DNA from: Verrucomicrobiota bacterium
Lineage (GTDB): Bacteria; Verrucomicrobiota; Lentisphaeria; Victivallales; Victivallaceae
Length of the DNA: 8,921 nucleotides
NCBI GenBank assembly: GCA_023459755.1
Contig: JAEWSS010000138.1
Location: 1-8,921, forward strand
Direction: 5' to 3'
Numbering within the stretch: the stretch's first letter is position 1; each line of letters starts with the position of its first letter. The notes beneath the pieces were generated by a model, which did not search any database, was not told the origin of the DNA, and saw only the letters and a program-made list of their open reading frames with translations. Positions 1 to 7,413 of the stretch are shown here, one piece after another. The position numbers and the translations under genes are program-made.

Positions 1-34
1 GTGTAAACAACCTTGAATGGGGGCGCATCCCGGA

Positions 35-62
35 TTGATTTTATCCGAAAGCGATGTATATT
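35..62 (+). promoter_or_regulatory. Candidate sigma70 promoter for pyk
   Basis: TTGATT at 35-40 and TATATT at 57-62 are separated by 16 nt. This is close to the sigma70 consensus and lies upstream of the pyruvate kinase start at 150, predicting a 5' leader of roughly 80 nt. It is a motif match only; no transcription start is visible. Confidence 0.5.
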
Positions 63-69
63 AATTCAA

Positions 70-100
70 GCGGAAACACGGCGGATTTCCGCGCGTTTTT
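70..100 (+). promoter_or_regulatory. Leader hairpin with T-run upstream of pyk
   Basis: GCGGAAA (70-76) pairs perfectly with TTTCCGC (86-92) around a 9-nt loop, and a T5 run follows at 96-100. It lies between the candidate promoter and the pyk start codon, so it would form in the leader mRNA. The shape resembles a weak intrinsic terminator or attenuator, but three bases (gcg) separate the stem from the T-run, which weakens that reading. It could simply stabilise the 5' end of the transcript. Confidence 0.35.
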
Positions 101-149
101 CCGCATAATCCGAGTCCGCCGCGTTCCATTCCATGAAAGGCACAAAGTA

Positions 150-1589
150 ATGCTGAACAAAAGAACAAAGATCGTCGCCACCATATCATCGCTCAACTGC
201 GGAGAAGAGCTGATCCGCAGCCTCTACGAGAACGGGATGGATGTGGCCAGACTTAACACCGCCCATATGTCCATTGAAGAGGCTGAAACCATTGTTGCCA
301 ACATTCGCAGTGTATCGCCGGACATCGCGATCATGGTGGACACAAAAGGGCCGAACATCCGGGTTGCCAACCTCGCCGCGCCGCTGACATTGACCACCGG
401 ACAGTTGACCGTGGTCTCAACCGGAGAACTGGCTCCGGAAGAGGGGATTCAGGTAAACTATCCGCGATTCTGCGACGAAGTTAAGCCGGGACAGAACATT
501 CTGATTGACGACGGGTCGGTGGCACTGTCGATAATTTCGCGCAAAAGCGACCGGCTGATCTGCAAAGTTGTCTGCGGCGGAATTGTTAAGGACAAAAAGT
601 CGGTCAACGTTCCGGACGCCGTGCTGCACACCCCGGCGTTAACCAAAAAAGACCGCGCCTTCGTCGATTTTGCAATCGCCAACGGGCTGGACTTCATTGC
701 CCATTCGTTCGTCCGCGACCGCGACGACGTGATGGCGCTCCAGAGTATTTTGGACACCAGCGCCAGTCCGATCAAAATCATCGCAAAGATTGAAAACCGT
801 CAGGGCGTTCAGAACCTCGACGGCATTCTCGACGTGGCCTACGGCGTCATGGTGGCCCGCGGCGACCTCGGCATTGAGATCCCGATCGAAGAAGTTCCGC
901 TGATCCAGAAACATATCATTTATGAGTGCATGCGCCGGCGCAAACCGGTAATCACCGCCACCCAGATGCTGCAGTCCATGGAGAGTGCGCCGCGACCGAC
1001 CCGCGCCGAAGTCAGCGACATCGCCAACGCCGTCATGGACGGAACCGACGCGGTCATGCTCAGCGGGGAAACCGCCAACGGCAAATATCCGGTTGAATCG
1101 ATTTCAATGATGGCCTGCATCCTTCAGGAAACGGAAAAGTCGCCGGAAAATCTGTTTATCCGGGCCGACCAGCTCTCCAGCGGCGACCAGGTGCGGGACA
1201 ATATCGTCCGGGCGGCGGTGGAGATTTCGCGCCGCATGCCGGTGCGCGGGATTGTCTGCAATACCGAGAGCGGCAACTCGTGCAACATGTGCTCCGCCTA
1301 TCGCGGCCATACCCCGATTTTCGGACTGACCTACCACCCGGCGGTGGCGCGACAGCTGATGCTCAGCTACGGCGTGCGCCCGGTAATCATGGACTTCGTG
1401 GACGATCCGGCCGAACTGCTGAAGGCTTCACTGACCAAACTTACCGCGACAAAAATGGTGGACGATACCGACTTTGTGGTTCTGCTCGGTCAACTTTCGG
1501 AAGGCTCGCAGGCCACCGATTTTTGCAGTATCGTCAGACCGGCCGACGTAATGGCCGCCGGACACAACCCGGCGGTTAATGGCAAATAA
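150..1589 (+). CDS. pyk: Pyruvate kinase
   Basis: This 479-residue enzyme transfers phosphate from phosphoenolpyruvate to ADP, the last step of glycolysis, in the cytoplasm. Visible motifs in order: TKIVATIS near the N-terminus; substrate-loop ARLN (R34, N36); DTKGP (64-68); a B-domain insert at about 70-165; the catalytic KIEN (K213, metal ligand E215); ARGDLG with metal ligand D239; ATQM (T271); TRAE (284-287); MLSGETA; and a C-terminal domain from about 345. Length is normal for the family. The ATG at 150 is chosen because GAAAGG lies 9 nt upstream and the family N-terminus begins there; the frame is open back to an ATG at 54, which would add 32 residues without family likeness. The NTAHM replacement of the usual NFSHG resembles Bacteroidetes-type enzymes as I recall them. 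TKGPNIR has Asn where Glu is usual. The gene converges on the glycosyltransferase with 6 nt between stops. Confidence 0.97.
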   Translation: MLNKRTKIVATISSLNCGEELIRSLYENGMDVARLNTAHMSIEEAETIVANIRSVSPDIAIMVDTKGPNIRVANLAAPLTLTTGQLTVVSTGELAPEEGIQVNYPRFCDEVKPGQNILIDDGSVALSIISRKSDRLICKVVCGGIVKDKKSVNVPDAVLHTPALTKKDRAFVDFAIANGLDFIAHSFVRDRDDVMALQSILDTSASPIKIIAKIENRQGVQNLDGILDVAYGVMVARGDLGIEIPIEEVPLIQKHIIYECMRRRKPVITATQMLQSMESAPRPTRAEVSDIANAVMDGTDAVMLSGETANGKYPVESISMMACILQETEKSPENLFIRADQLSSGDQVRDNIVRAAVEISRRMPVRGIVCNTESGNSCNMCSAYRGHTPIFGLTYHPAVARQLMLSYGVRPVIMDFVDDPAELLKASLTKLTATKMVDDTDFVVLLGQLSEGSQATDFCSIVRPADVMAAGHNPAVNGK

Positions 1590-1595
1590 ACCGGA

Positions 1596-2906
1596 CTAAA
1601 GAGACTTCAAGAGCTCATTCAGATTCGACGCATTCAATCCGCAGTGCCGCCGCAGCGAAGACAGACGCTGCGGCGACGCAGCTATCACCGCCACCGGGAC
1701 GCCGGCGAGTCCGGCGGTGACCGCGTCCCACAGCAGACACTTCGGATCGGGTTCGTACTCCACCAGCAGACGCGGCCGAAGCATCGTCAACCGGTCAAAT
1801 AATTGCAGCGAACGGCGCGCCGCGGCATCCGGCGTGCCCGGAAAGCGCGGCGGCTCAAAAAACACCGCGTTCTTGACCGAAACGTCCAACGGCTTTCCGG
1901 CGAACATCAGCACACCGCCGTCATCGCGCAACGCCGCCGGAGCCGCCGGAATCACCGCCGCGGCAGCCGAAGCCGGAATATTGTAATACATAAACGGCAA
2001 CAGCAAAGCCATTGTCCGCTTCCCCAGATTACGCTCAAGCACGGCATACCCGGCGGGAAAATCCTCCGGCGAAAGCCGGGTGGCGGCCACCTCGAACAAT
2101 ACGCGCACCCGCATCGCCCGCATTTCCAAGACCGCGGACATTCCGTCAGCCCCGATCCCGAGCCGGCGCAACGCAGCGTCAAGCCGGGAGAATACGGCCA
2201 CGGTGTCCTCCACCAGCCGGGAAAAACCGACGGCGGACAACCGGCGCGCCGCCGTCACTCCGGTATCCATCCGATGCAGAACGCACGCCGCCGGAAACGC
2301 GGTAAACGAGTCGGCCAGCCACGAAAATAATGTGGACAAATAGAGATCCTCAAGGTTGACGGCGTAAAAATCGTCAACCGCCGCAAACACCCGGCGCGCC
2401 AGAGCGGCGGAAACCACCCGCTGATTGATGTTGTGGCCGGTTCTGTGAGCCATTACCAATTCGCGAAAAACCGCGCGGCCGCTCAGCGGAACACCGGAAT
2501 AGACACGAAAATCGGCCGGCGTCGCATTCCCGGGAAACGACGGCGCAAACTTAAATCCGAATTGCAGCATCGCGGTCGGCCTGGAGTGAAGTTGAGCGGC
2601 AATGGCGGTCAAGGCTCCGGGCAGCAATTCGTCGTCGGCGTCAAGAAAAATAAAGTAGTCGCCGTCGGCATTTTGCGCGGCGCGTTTGCGGGCGGCGACA
2701 ATTCCGGAATTCGACTGCGACCAGTAGCGCAAACGCCGGTCGGCGGCGGCACGGGCGGCCAAGATCCGCGGCGTGGCGTCTGTGGAGCCGTCGTCAACGC
2801 ACACAATTTCCAGCGCCGGATAGTCCTGCGTCAACACGCTTTCGAGACAATCTTCGATATATTTTTCACCGTTGAACGCCGGAATCAGCACTGAAAATTT
2901 CAGCAT
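1596..2906 (-). CDS. Family 2 glycosyltransferase with unusual C-terminal extension
   Basis: A 436-residue protein with an N-terminal GT-A fold of family GT2, expected to transfer a sugar from a nucleotide-sugar donor to a surface polysaccharide or lipid acceptor. Evidence: SVLIPAFNGEKYIEDCLESV at the start, the nucleotide-binding VDDGS (D38-D39), NSGIVAARKRAAQNADGDY, and the metal-binding LDADDE (D89, D91, D92). The GT-A part covers about residues 1-220. Residues 330-436 form a separate alpha/beta-looking segment (GGVLMFAG, PRLLVEYEPDP, GVPVAVIAASP) that I cannot assign. No convincing transmembrane helix is seen. The start is supported by GAGG 8 nt upstream, placed inside the last codons of the mscS-like gene; the two genes are 3 nt apart, so they are almost certainly one transcript with coupled translation. 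Donor and acceptor cannot be inferred. Confidence 0.9.
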   Translation of the reverse strand: MLKFSVLIPAFNGEKYIEDCLESVLTQDYPALEIVCVDDGSTDATPRILAARAAADRRLRYWSQSNSGIVAARKRAAQNADGDYFIFLDADDELLPGALTAIAAQLHSRPTAMLQFGFKFAPSFPGNATPADFRVYSGVPLSGRAVFRELVMAHRTGHNINQRVVSAALARRVFAAVDDFYAVNLEDLYLSTLFSWLADSFTAFPAACVLHRMDTGVTAARRLSAVGFSRLVEDTVAVFSRLDAALRRLGIGADGMSAVLEMRAMRVRVLFEVAATRLSPEDFPAGYAVLERNLGKRTMALLLPFMYYNIPASAAAAVIPAAPAALRDDGGVLMFAGKPLDVSVKNAVFFEPPRFPGTPDAAARRSLQLFDRLTMLRPRLLVEYEPDPKCLLWDAVTAGLAGVPVAVIAASPQRLSSLRRHCGLNASNLNELLKSL

Positions 2907-2909
2907 CTT

Positions 2910-4343
2910 CTAAGCCTCGACATCTTTTTTCGGAGCCGCCGCCTGAGTTTTACGCGGTTTTGGCGCGGCAGTCGCCTCCGCCTGCTGCCGGATATACAGC
3001 GGATGATCCCGGTCGCCGTACAGATAGCCGGTGGTGGTGGTGTAGGCCATAACAATATTTTCATCAGCGAACTGTTTGACAATCGCCAGATTTATCTCGG
3101 TGCGCCACTGCTCCTCCTGTGCGAAACTGGAGGTCTTCAGCCACATGATGACCTTGATGTTCAACCCGGAATCGCCCAAATCATCAAAAAAAACATGCGG
3201 CTTATAGCGGGCAACATCCTGACCGTGAAAATCATCGACAATCTTATGCAGAACAGCGATCGCCCGCCGGATGTCCGGCTCCGGTGTTTCATAGACCAGC
3301 CCGATGGTAAACACAAAACGGATTACGCCGCGCTTGCTGATGTTTTCAATGCTGGCCGACTCGATCTGACTGTTCGGAATAGTGTAAACCGTCTCATCCG
3401 GAGTGTGTATCCGGGTGCTTCGCATGCCGACCGCCGACACAATGCCGTCAATACCGTTGACTTGAACGCGGTCGCCGCAGCGGAACGGCTTGTCCCATAT
3501 AATTACCATTGTGCCGAAAAAGTTCGACAGCGTTTCTTTGGAGGCAAAAGCCACCGCCAGCCCCACCACTCCGGCGCCGGTCAGCAGCATGGTGATGTTG
3601 AAGTTGAAAATGCTCTGCCCGATGAACAGCACGGTTATCAAAATCAGAAAAATCTTCAGCAGCTTGCGAACAATATCCACCATCAATGGATCGATTTTGT
3701 CGCCCCCCTTCCCCGCGTAATCGGTCATTCGACGACTGACCATCGCAATCAGCTCCATGCCGCTCCATGCCATGCACAACGTCACCAGCGTAAAGAAAAA
3801 ACGAATATTAAAAGTATAGAAGTCCGGCAGCGAACGCAAAACCGGAATCAGCAGTACAAATCCGCACCCCAGGCCGATCAATACCAACAGCGGTTCCGAC
3901 ACCGCCGCCGCCAATTCGACATGCCAGCCGACCGGACGACCGTTCAATAAACGTTTTTTTGCCCGACGCACCAGTAAAATTCCACCCCAAACCACAAAAA
4001 ACACCGCAACCGCACCGGCGGTAAGCAGAATTATGGCCTCCGACTCGCTGTGCCACCACTTTTTCAGATTGCGCCAGTCATGCGAGGCGCGACTGCGAAT
4101 GCTCTGTTCGGAAAGCTCGCTCAACGGCGCTTCTCCGGAAATAATGTTCAACAGCGACCCGTCGTCGATTTTCCGCGGCTCCGCAGCCGGCACCGAACGC
4201 GTCGTCTCCGCCATGCCGGTCAACTCCATTGCCGCCGATTCCGCCGCCGCGGTCAACGGCGCCGACAAACCGGCCGCCGCAGCCGCAATGCCAGCAGTCA
4301 CCAGGAAAAACCTGCACTTTGATAAAAAAGATTTTCTTGACAT
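2910..4343 (-). CDS. MscS-family mechanosensitive ion channel
   Basis: A 477-residue membrane channel of the MscS family, which opens under membrane tension to release osmolytes during hypo-osmotic shock. An N-terminal signal peptide is likely (KSFLSK, then a hydrophobic run, cleavage probably after TAAA near residue 34), followed by a roughly 65-residue periplasmic stretch. Hydrophobic segments lie at about 103-126, 150-170, 178-200 and 228-248, followed by the Ala/Gly-rich pore helix (GAGVVGLAVAFASKETLSNF, 256-275) and the MscS beta domain (WDKPFRCGDRV, GIDGIVSAVGMRSTRI, PNSQI). A C-terminal alpha/beta domain runs to about 450 and ends in a Lys/Ala/Pro-rich tail. The ATG at 4343 is chosen because GGAGGG at 4351-4356 lies 7 nt upstream and it begins the signal peptide; upstream in-frame starts lack both. 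It is longer than E. coli MscS and nearer to medium-sized multi-TM homologues. The glycosyltransferase follows directly. Confidence 0.95.
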   Translation of the reverse strand: MSRKSFLSKCRFFLVTAGIAAAAAGLSAPLTAAAESAAMELTGMAETTRSVPAAEPRKIDDGSLLNIISGEAPLSELSEQSIRSRASHDWRNLKKWWHSESEAIILLTAGAVAVFFVVWGGILLVRRAKKRLLNGRPVGWHVELAAAVSEPLLVLIGLGCGFVLLIPVLRSLPDFYTFNIRFFFTLVTLCMAWSGMELIAMVSRRMTDYAGKGGDKIDPLMVDIVRKLLKIFLILITVLFIGQSIFNFNITMLLTGAGVVGLAVAFASKETLSNFFGTMVIIWDKPFRCGDRVQVNGIDGIVSAVGMRSTRIHTPDETVYTIPNSQIESASIENISKRGVIRFVFTIGLVYETPEPDIRRAIAVLHKIVDDFHGQDVARYKPHVFFDDLGDSGLNIKVIMWLKTSSFAQEEQWRTEINLAIVKQFADENIVMAYTTTTGYLYGDRDHPLYIRQQAEATAAPKPRKTQAAAPKKDVEA

Positions 4344-4377
4344 GCCCGCTCCCTCCATATATCTTTTCTCCATATTT

Positions 4378-4405
4378 AACTTATCACATCCCGCCGCGAA
4401 AGCAA
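4378..4405 (-). promoter_or_regulatory. Possible promoter for the mscS-like / glycosyltransferase pair
   Basis: On the minus strand TTGCTT (4400-4405) and TAAGTT (4378-4383) are 16 nt apart, 35 nt upstream of the mscS-like start. The -10 match is mediocre, and other AT-rich hexamers lie nearby, so this is only the best candidate in the divergent intergenic region. Confidence 0.3.
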
Positions 4406-4468
4406 TGCGCCGCGTTTCATTGTTTTCCGGATTTTTTAACCGCAACCCGGGAAAATATTATTCCACAT

Positions 4469-4497
4469 TTGCATTTCCATCCGGACAATCATATATT
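4469..4497 (+). promoter_or_regulatory. Candidate sigma70 promoter for the periplasmic adaptor
   Basis: TTGCAT (4469-4474) and TATATT (4492-4497) are separated by 17 nt. The predicted start of transcription near 4504 gives a leader of about 60 nt before the ATG at 4563. No palindrome like the arsR operator is seen around it, so this gene need not be under the same repressor. Confidence 0.5.
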
Positions 4498-4562
4498 AGA
4501 TCTCAGAGGAAAAATTGCAGTCGGATTTTCTATGCGCAGCGCCCAAAAAGAGGAGTGGTGTT

Positions 4563-5756
4563 ATGAGCAGAATACCTTTATGCCTTGCCGTTGTGTTTGT
4601 GGTCGGAGCCGAATCACCGGCGATCGTCATTGCGTCCGACGCACCGGACACGGTTCAATTTTCGCCGGACAGCCTATCCGGTCTGGCGCTGGCCGCCGCC
4701 AAACCGGCCGAGCAGGAGACGGTACTCCAACTTTACGGCGAACTGAAACCAAATTCCGAACATACCGCAAAACTCATGACCAGAATGCCGGGATTTGTCA
4801 TCGACGCACCGGTGACCATTGGCGAACAGGTGGACAAAGACCAGATACTGGCAAAACTTACCAGCTATAAACTGGGCGAATACTACTCAAAATTCAACAC
4901 GGCATTCGAACGCGAACAACTGGCGCTCTCGGAATTTAAAATGGCCGAATCACTGCATCAGAAAAACGCGATCGCCGAACGCGAATTTTTGCGCGCAAAA
5001 CGCGAATATGCCGAAGCCGTGATTGCCCGACAGCACGCCGAAGCACTGCTGAACACCTACAGCGACAGCAGTCTGGCAAAATCCGCGGAAAGCGGCGAAT
5101 CCGAAATCCGCACCGACTACTATATCCGCGCGCCATTCGCCGGCACCGTGATCAGCAAAGACATCTACAAAGGCGAAAATTTTGCCGAGGACAGCGACCG
5201 CGTTTTCTTCACCGTCAGCGACCTTTCGTCACTTTATCTCGACCTCCGCGCCACCGCCTCCCAGCTCGGTGAACTCGCCGTCGGAATGACTGCAAAAGTC
5301 CTGCCGGCCAATACCGAACACACCACGGCCGGACGGGTGATCTACGTTGCCCCGGTCGTTGACGCCGCCACCCGCACCGGACTGGTGCGACTGCTGGTTC
5401 CGAATCCGGACGGCAAACTGCGCCCCGGTCAGCTCGCTTCAGGACTGTTGAACCTGCCGCGCAAAACACCGGCGGTAACGGTTGCGGACTCCGCCGTCCA
5501 AACCATCGGCGGCGAACCGGCGGTCTTCGTACCGTCCGGCGGCGGCTATCTGCCGGTAAAGGTGACCGTCGGAAAAACCGAAAACGGCGAAACCGTGATT
5601 CTTGCCGGCCTGAAACCCGGTGAATTGTATGTGGCGCACGGCGCACTCGAATTGAAGTCGCTGCTCCTGACCGGAGGCCTGACGCCGCCGGAAAACCCAC
5701 AGCCGCAGAACGACGACAGCGCCTCCGACAACGCAGTCATAATAATGGAGGATTGA
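4563..5756 (+). CDS. RND efflux periplasmic adaptor (HlyD/CzcB-CusB-like)
   Basis: A 397-residue membrane-fusion protein that would link an inner-membrane RND pump to an outer-membrane channel. The ATG at 4563 has GAGGAG (4550-4555) 7 nt upstream and starts a signal peptide (hydrophobic to about residue 24). Domains: first lipoyl half (about 69-105, with PVTIGEQVDKDQILAKL), a short alpha-helical hairpin (106-177, rich in Glu/Lys/Ala heptads), second lipoyl half (185-222, RAPFAGTVISKDIYKGE), beta-barrel (224-300, ending LRPGQLASG) and a membrane-proximal domain (303-370). The tail is acidic. The IGE...SYKLGE pattern resembles CzcB/CusB heavy-metal adaptors, and the zinc-export operon downstream supports a metal role, but substrate is inference. 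No RND pump or outer-membrane channel gene accompanies it, which is unusual. The next gene has its own promoter. Confidence 0.9.
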   Translation: MSRIPLCLAVVFVVGAESPAIVIASDAPDTVQFSPDSLSGLALAAAKPAEQETVLQLYGELKPNSEHTAKLMTRMPGFVIDAPVTIGEQVDKDQILAKLTSYKLGEYYSKFNTAFEREQLALSEFKMAESLHQKNAIAEREFLRAKREYAEAVIARQHAEALLNTYSDSSLAKSAESGESEIRTDYYIRAPFAGTVISKDIYKGENFAEDSDRVFFTVSDLSSLYLDLRATASQLGELAVGMTAKVLPANTEHTTAGRVIYVAPVVDAATRTGLVRLLVPNPDGKLRPGQLASGLLNLPRKTPAVTVADSAVQTIGGEPAVFVPSGGGYLPVKVTVGKTENGETVILAGLKPGELYVAHGALELKSLLLTGGLTPPENPQPQNDDSASDNAVIIMED

Positions 5757-5801
5757 CCCCCTGCTCCACCCGGTAATGTAAAAAACTTTTCTCCGCATCA
5801 C

Positions 5802-5830
5802 TTGACATCGGTCGATTATCGCGGTATATT
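5802..5830 (+). promoter_or_regulatory. Strong sigma70 promoter for arsR-CDF operon
   Basis: TTGACA (5802-5807, perfect -35) and TATATT (5825-5830) are spaced exactly 17 nt apart. Transcription would start near 5837, giving a leader of about 46 nt. This is the best promoter match in the window; a near-consensus promoter with an adjoining operator is typical of repressor-controlled metal operons. Confidence 0.75.
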
Positions 5831-5838
5831 ATATAAAC

Positions 5839-5858
5839 AATTAAACATATGTTCACAT
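5839..5858 (+). promoter_or_regulatory. Candidate ArsR/SmtB operator
   Basis: A perfect 10-bp palindrome AACATATGTT (5844-5853) continues to the right as CACAT. The right half ATGTTCACAT closely matches the half-site type recalled for SmtB/CzrA-like repressors (TGAACA/TGTTCA); the left half AATTAAACAT is degenerate at three positions. It sits just downstream of the -10, where a bound dimer would block initiation or escape. Repressor binding is inferred. Confidence 0.55.
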
Positions 5859-5882
5859 AACGACATCAAAAGGTTTTATAGT

Positions 5883-6257
5883 ATGGAAAATGCACCTGGC
5901 TGTTCATTAAAGACCATTCATCAGGCGACGGTGGACGCGGCGGCGCCGCTTTTGACCGACGACGTAATGCTGGCGGAAATGACCGGCGTTTTTCAGTGTC
6001 TGGCCGACACCGCGCGGCTGAAAATCGTGAACGCATTGCTGTTGTCCGAAATGTGCGTTTGCGATTTGAGCGCCGTAACCGGCTCGTCCCAACCATCGGT
6101 CTCACACCATCTGCGTCAGCTCCGGCAGACAAAACTGGTAAAGTTCCGGCGCAGCGGCAAGAGCGTGCTGTATTCTCTGGACGACGACCATATAAAACAG
6201 CTTTTTGCCGTCTGCAAAGATCACACCGCCGAAACATCACTCACACAAAAATATTGA
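5883..6257 (+). CDS. ArsR/SmtB-family metal-responsive repressor
   Basis: A 124-residue winged-helix repressor that should release DNA when it binds metal. The core runs from about residue 34: LADTARLKIVNALL, CVCDL (58-62), the recognition helix SQPSVSHHLRQL (69-80), then the wing (VKFRRSGKSVLYSL). The alpha5 zinc site recalled for SmtB/CzrA/CadC is complete: D101, H103, H114 and E117. C58 and C60 in the alpha3 helix, and C7 near the N-terminus, match CadC positions, but CadC's second N-terminal Cys (C11) is Thr here. Zinc is therefore the likely signal, with Cd/Pb/Co response possible. The ATG at 5883 has AAAAGG at 5868-5873 upstream; the frame is open to 5802, but that TTG is the -35 box of the promoter. 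The CDF exporter starts 16 nt after its stop, so the two are likely co-transcribed and self-regulated. Confidence 0.93.
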   Translation: MENAPGCSLKTIHQATVDAAAPLLTDDVMLAEMTGVFQCLADTARLKIVNALLLSEMCVCDLSAVTGSSQPSVSHHLRQLRQTKLVKFRRSGKSVLYSLDDDHIKQLFAVCKDHTAETSLTQKY

Positions 6258-6273
6258 CATTCAAGATATTATC

Positions 6274-7191
6274 ATGCACAACCATTCACATCACGCTCAC
6301 TTTGCAGCCCAGGACGGCTCCAATTCGGAAAACTCCGGAACCGGACGGGCGTTCCTGATCGGCATAATCCTCAACACGGTCTATGTGGCGGCTGAATTCT
6401 TCGCCGGGTTCGTTTACGACTCAATGGGGCTGCTGGCCGATGCCGGACATAATTTAAGCGATGTCGGCGGACTTCTGCTGTCGATGACCGCCTTTATTCT
6501 GGCGCGCCGCCGTCACGCAAAAAATTACACTTACGGCTTCCGCAAGGCCACCATTCTGGCTTCGCTGGCCAATGCGGTCATCCTGTTTGTGGCGGTCGGG
6601 GCGATTGCGTTTGAATGTATCCAGAAATTCCGCCATCCGGCCGAAATCGGCGGACTGCCGATCATTGTCACCGCCGGCATCGGGATCATAATCAACGGAG
6701 CGACTGTGGTTATTCTCAACCGCGGAAAAAAAGGCGACCTCAATGTCCGCGGCGCCTATCTGCACATGCTGGCCGACACGCTGGTTTCAGTTGGAGTAGT
6801 CATCTCCGGGGCGGCAATCATGTGGACCGGTATTTCGATAATCGACCCGATTGTCGGCTTGATAATTGCCGCCGTGATTCTCGCCTCCGCCTGGGGACTG
6901 CTGCGCGAAAGCATTCGACTGTCGCTGGACGGCATTCCGGAAGGCGTTGACGTTGATGAGATAGTGCGCCATTTGGAAGAAGATGAAAACGTAGCGGCGG
7001 TGCATCATGTTCACGTCTGGCCGATCAGCACCACGGAAAACGCTTTGACCGCCCACATTGTGCTGAAGAATCTGGCGGAACTGGAACCGACTCGCAACCG
7101 TCTGCGTGAAGAACTGCGGGAACACGGAGTTCCGCATTCGACGCTGGAGTTTGAAACCTCGGCCACCGACTGCCCGGACACCGCGGTATAA
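6274..7191 (+). CDS. czcD: CDF-family zinc/cobalt exporter (CzcD/ZitB-type)
   Basis: A 305-residue inner-membrane cation-diffusion facilitator that would export Zn2+ (possibly Co2+/Cd2+) from the cytoplasm in exchange for protons. It begins with a His-rich segment (MHNHSHHAHF) and has about six transmembrane helices between residues 25 and 210. The transport site follows the HD-HD pattern of zinc-type members: H59 and D63 in TM2 (ADAGHNLSD), H164 and D168 in TM5 (YLHMLADT). The cytoplasmic domain (about 212-300) carries VHHVHVW (243-249) and H261, with a Cys near the end (C300), resembling the zinc-binding dimer domain. The ATG at 6274 is chosen because it starts the usual His-rich N-terminus; no good Shine-Dalgarno is seen, and translation is probably coupled to the arsR stop 16 nt upstream. 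The frame is open further 5' into arsR but that is likely not translated. Confidence 0.93.
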   Translation: MHNHSHHAHFAAQDGSNSENSGTGRAFLIGIILNTVYVAAEFFAGFVYDSMGLLADAGHNLSDVGGLLLSMTAFILARRRHAKNYTYGFRKATILASLANAVILFVAVGAIAFECIQKFRHPAEIGGLPIIVTAGIGIIINGATVVILNRGKKGDLNVRGAYLHMLADTLVSVGVVISGAAIMWTGISIIDPIVGLIIAAVILASAWGLLRESIRLSLDGIPEGVDVDEIVRHLEEDENVAAVHHVHVWPISTTENALTAHIVLKNLAELEPTRNRLREELREHGVPHSTLEFETSATDCPDTAV

Positions 7192-7212
7192 TCCGTCCGG
7201 CAGGAGCGGCGA

Positions 7213-7233
7213 CGCATCGGCGAGGATGATGCG
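7213..7233 (+). other. Hairpin after the CDF gene
   Basis: CGCATC (7213-7218) pairs with GATGCG (7228-7233) over a 9-nt loop, 21 nt after the CDF stop codon. No T-run follows directly, so it is not a standard intrinsic terminator; it may act as a 3' stabilising structure or be incidental. Confidence 0.25.
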
Positions 7234-7413
7234 AAGTGGCGCCCGAAGTGCAAAATTTGTATCGACAAAAATTAACTGATTTTTTAAACACAATTTTTCC
7301 TTTTTGTTTGCACGTGGGGTAATAGCGTTACAAAATTGGGGGAAAAACGGGGGAATAAAAAACTGATGGATAAAAAAGCAAAATGCGTTTTTGGCGTTTT
7401 TTGAGCACAAAAA

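Noticed and set aside
1587..1598. Bidirectional terminator between pyk and the glycosyltransferase
   Set aside because: Only 6 nt separate the stops and no stem with T-run is visible there; transcripts probably overlap.
1803..2330. 175-codon plus-strand frame opposite the glycosyltransferase
   Set aside because: Arg-rich composition and several overlapping open frames are what a GC-rich antisense strand gives; the minus strand carries clear GT2 motifs.
3003..3950. 315-codon open frame on the plus strand opposite the mscS-like gene
   Set aside because: It is antisense to a gene with clear MscS motifs, is rich in His/Gln/Arg/Asn in shadow fashion, and shows no domain or start signal.
5802..5882. 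Longer ArsR product starting at TTG 5802
   Set aside because: That TTG is the -35 element of a near-perfect promoter, and a proper ribosome site precedes the ATG at 5883.
7248..7313. Inverted repeat GTGCAAA / TTTGCAC as insertion-sequence ends
   Set aside because: Seven bases 52 nt apart in AT-rich DNA is weak, no transposase lies between, and no target duplication is evident.
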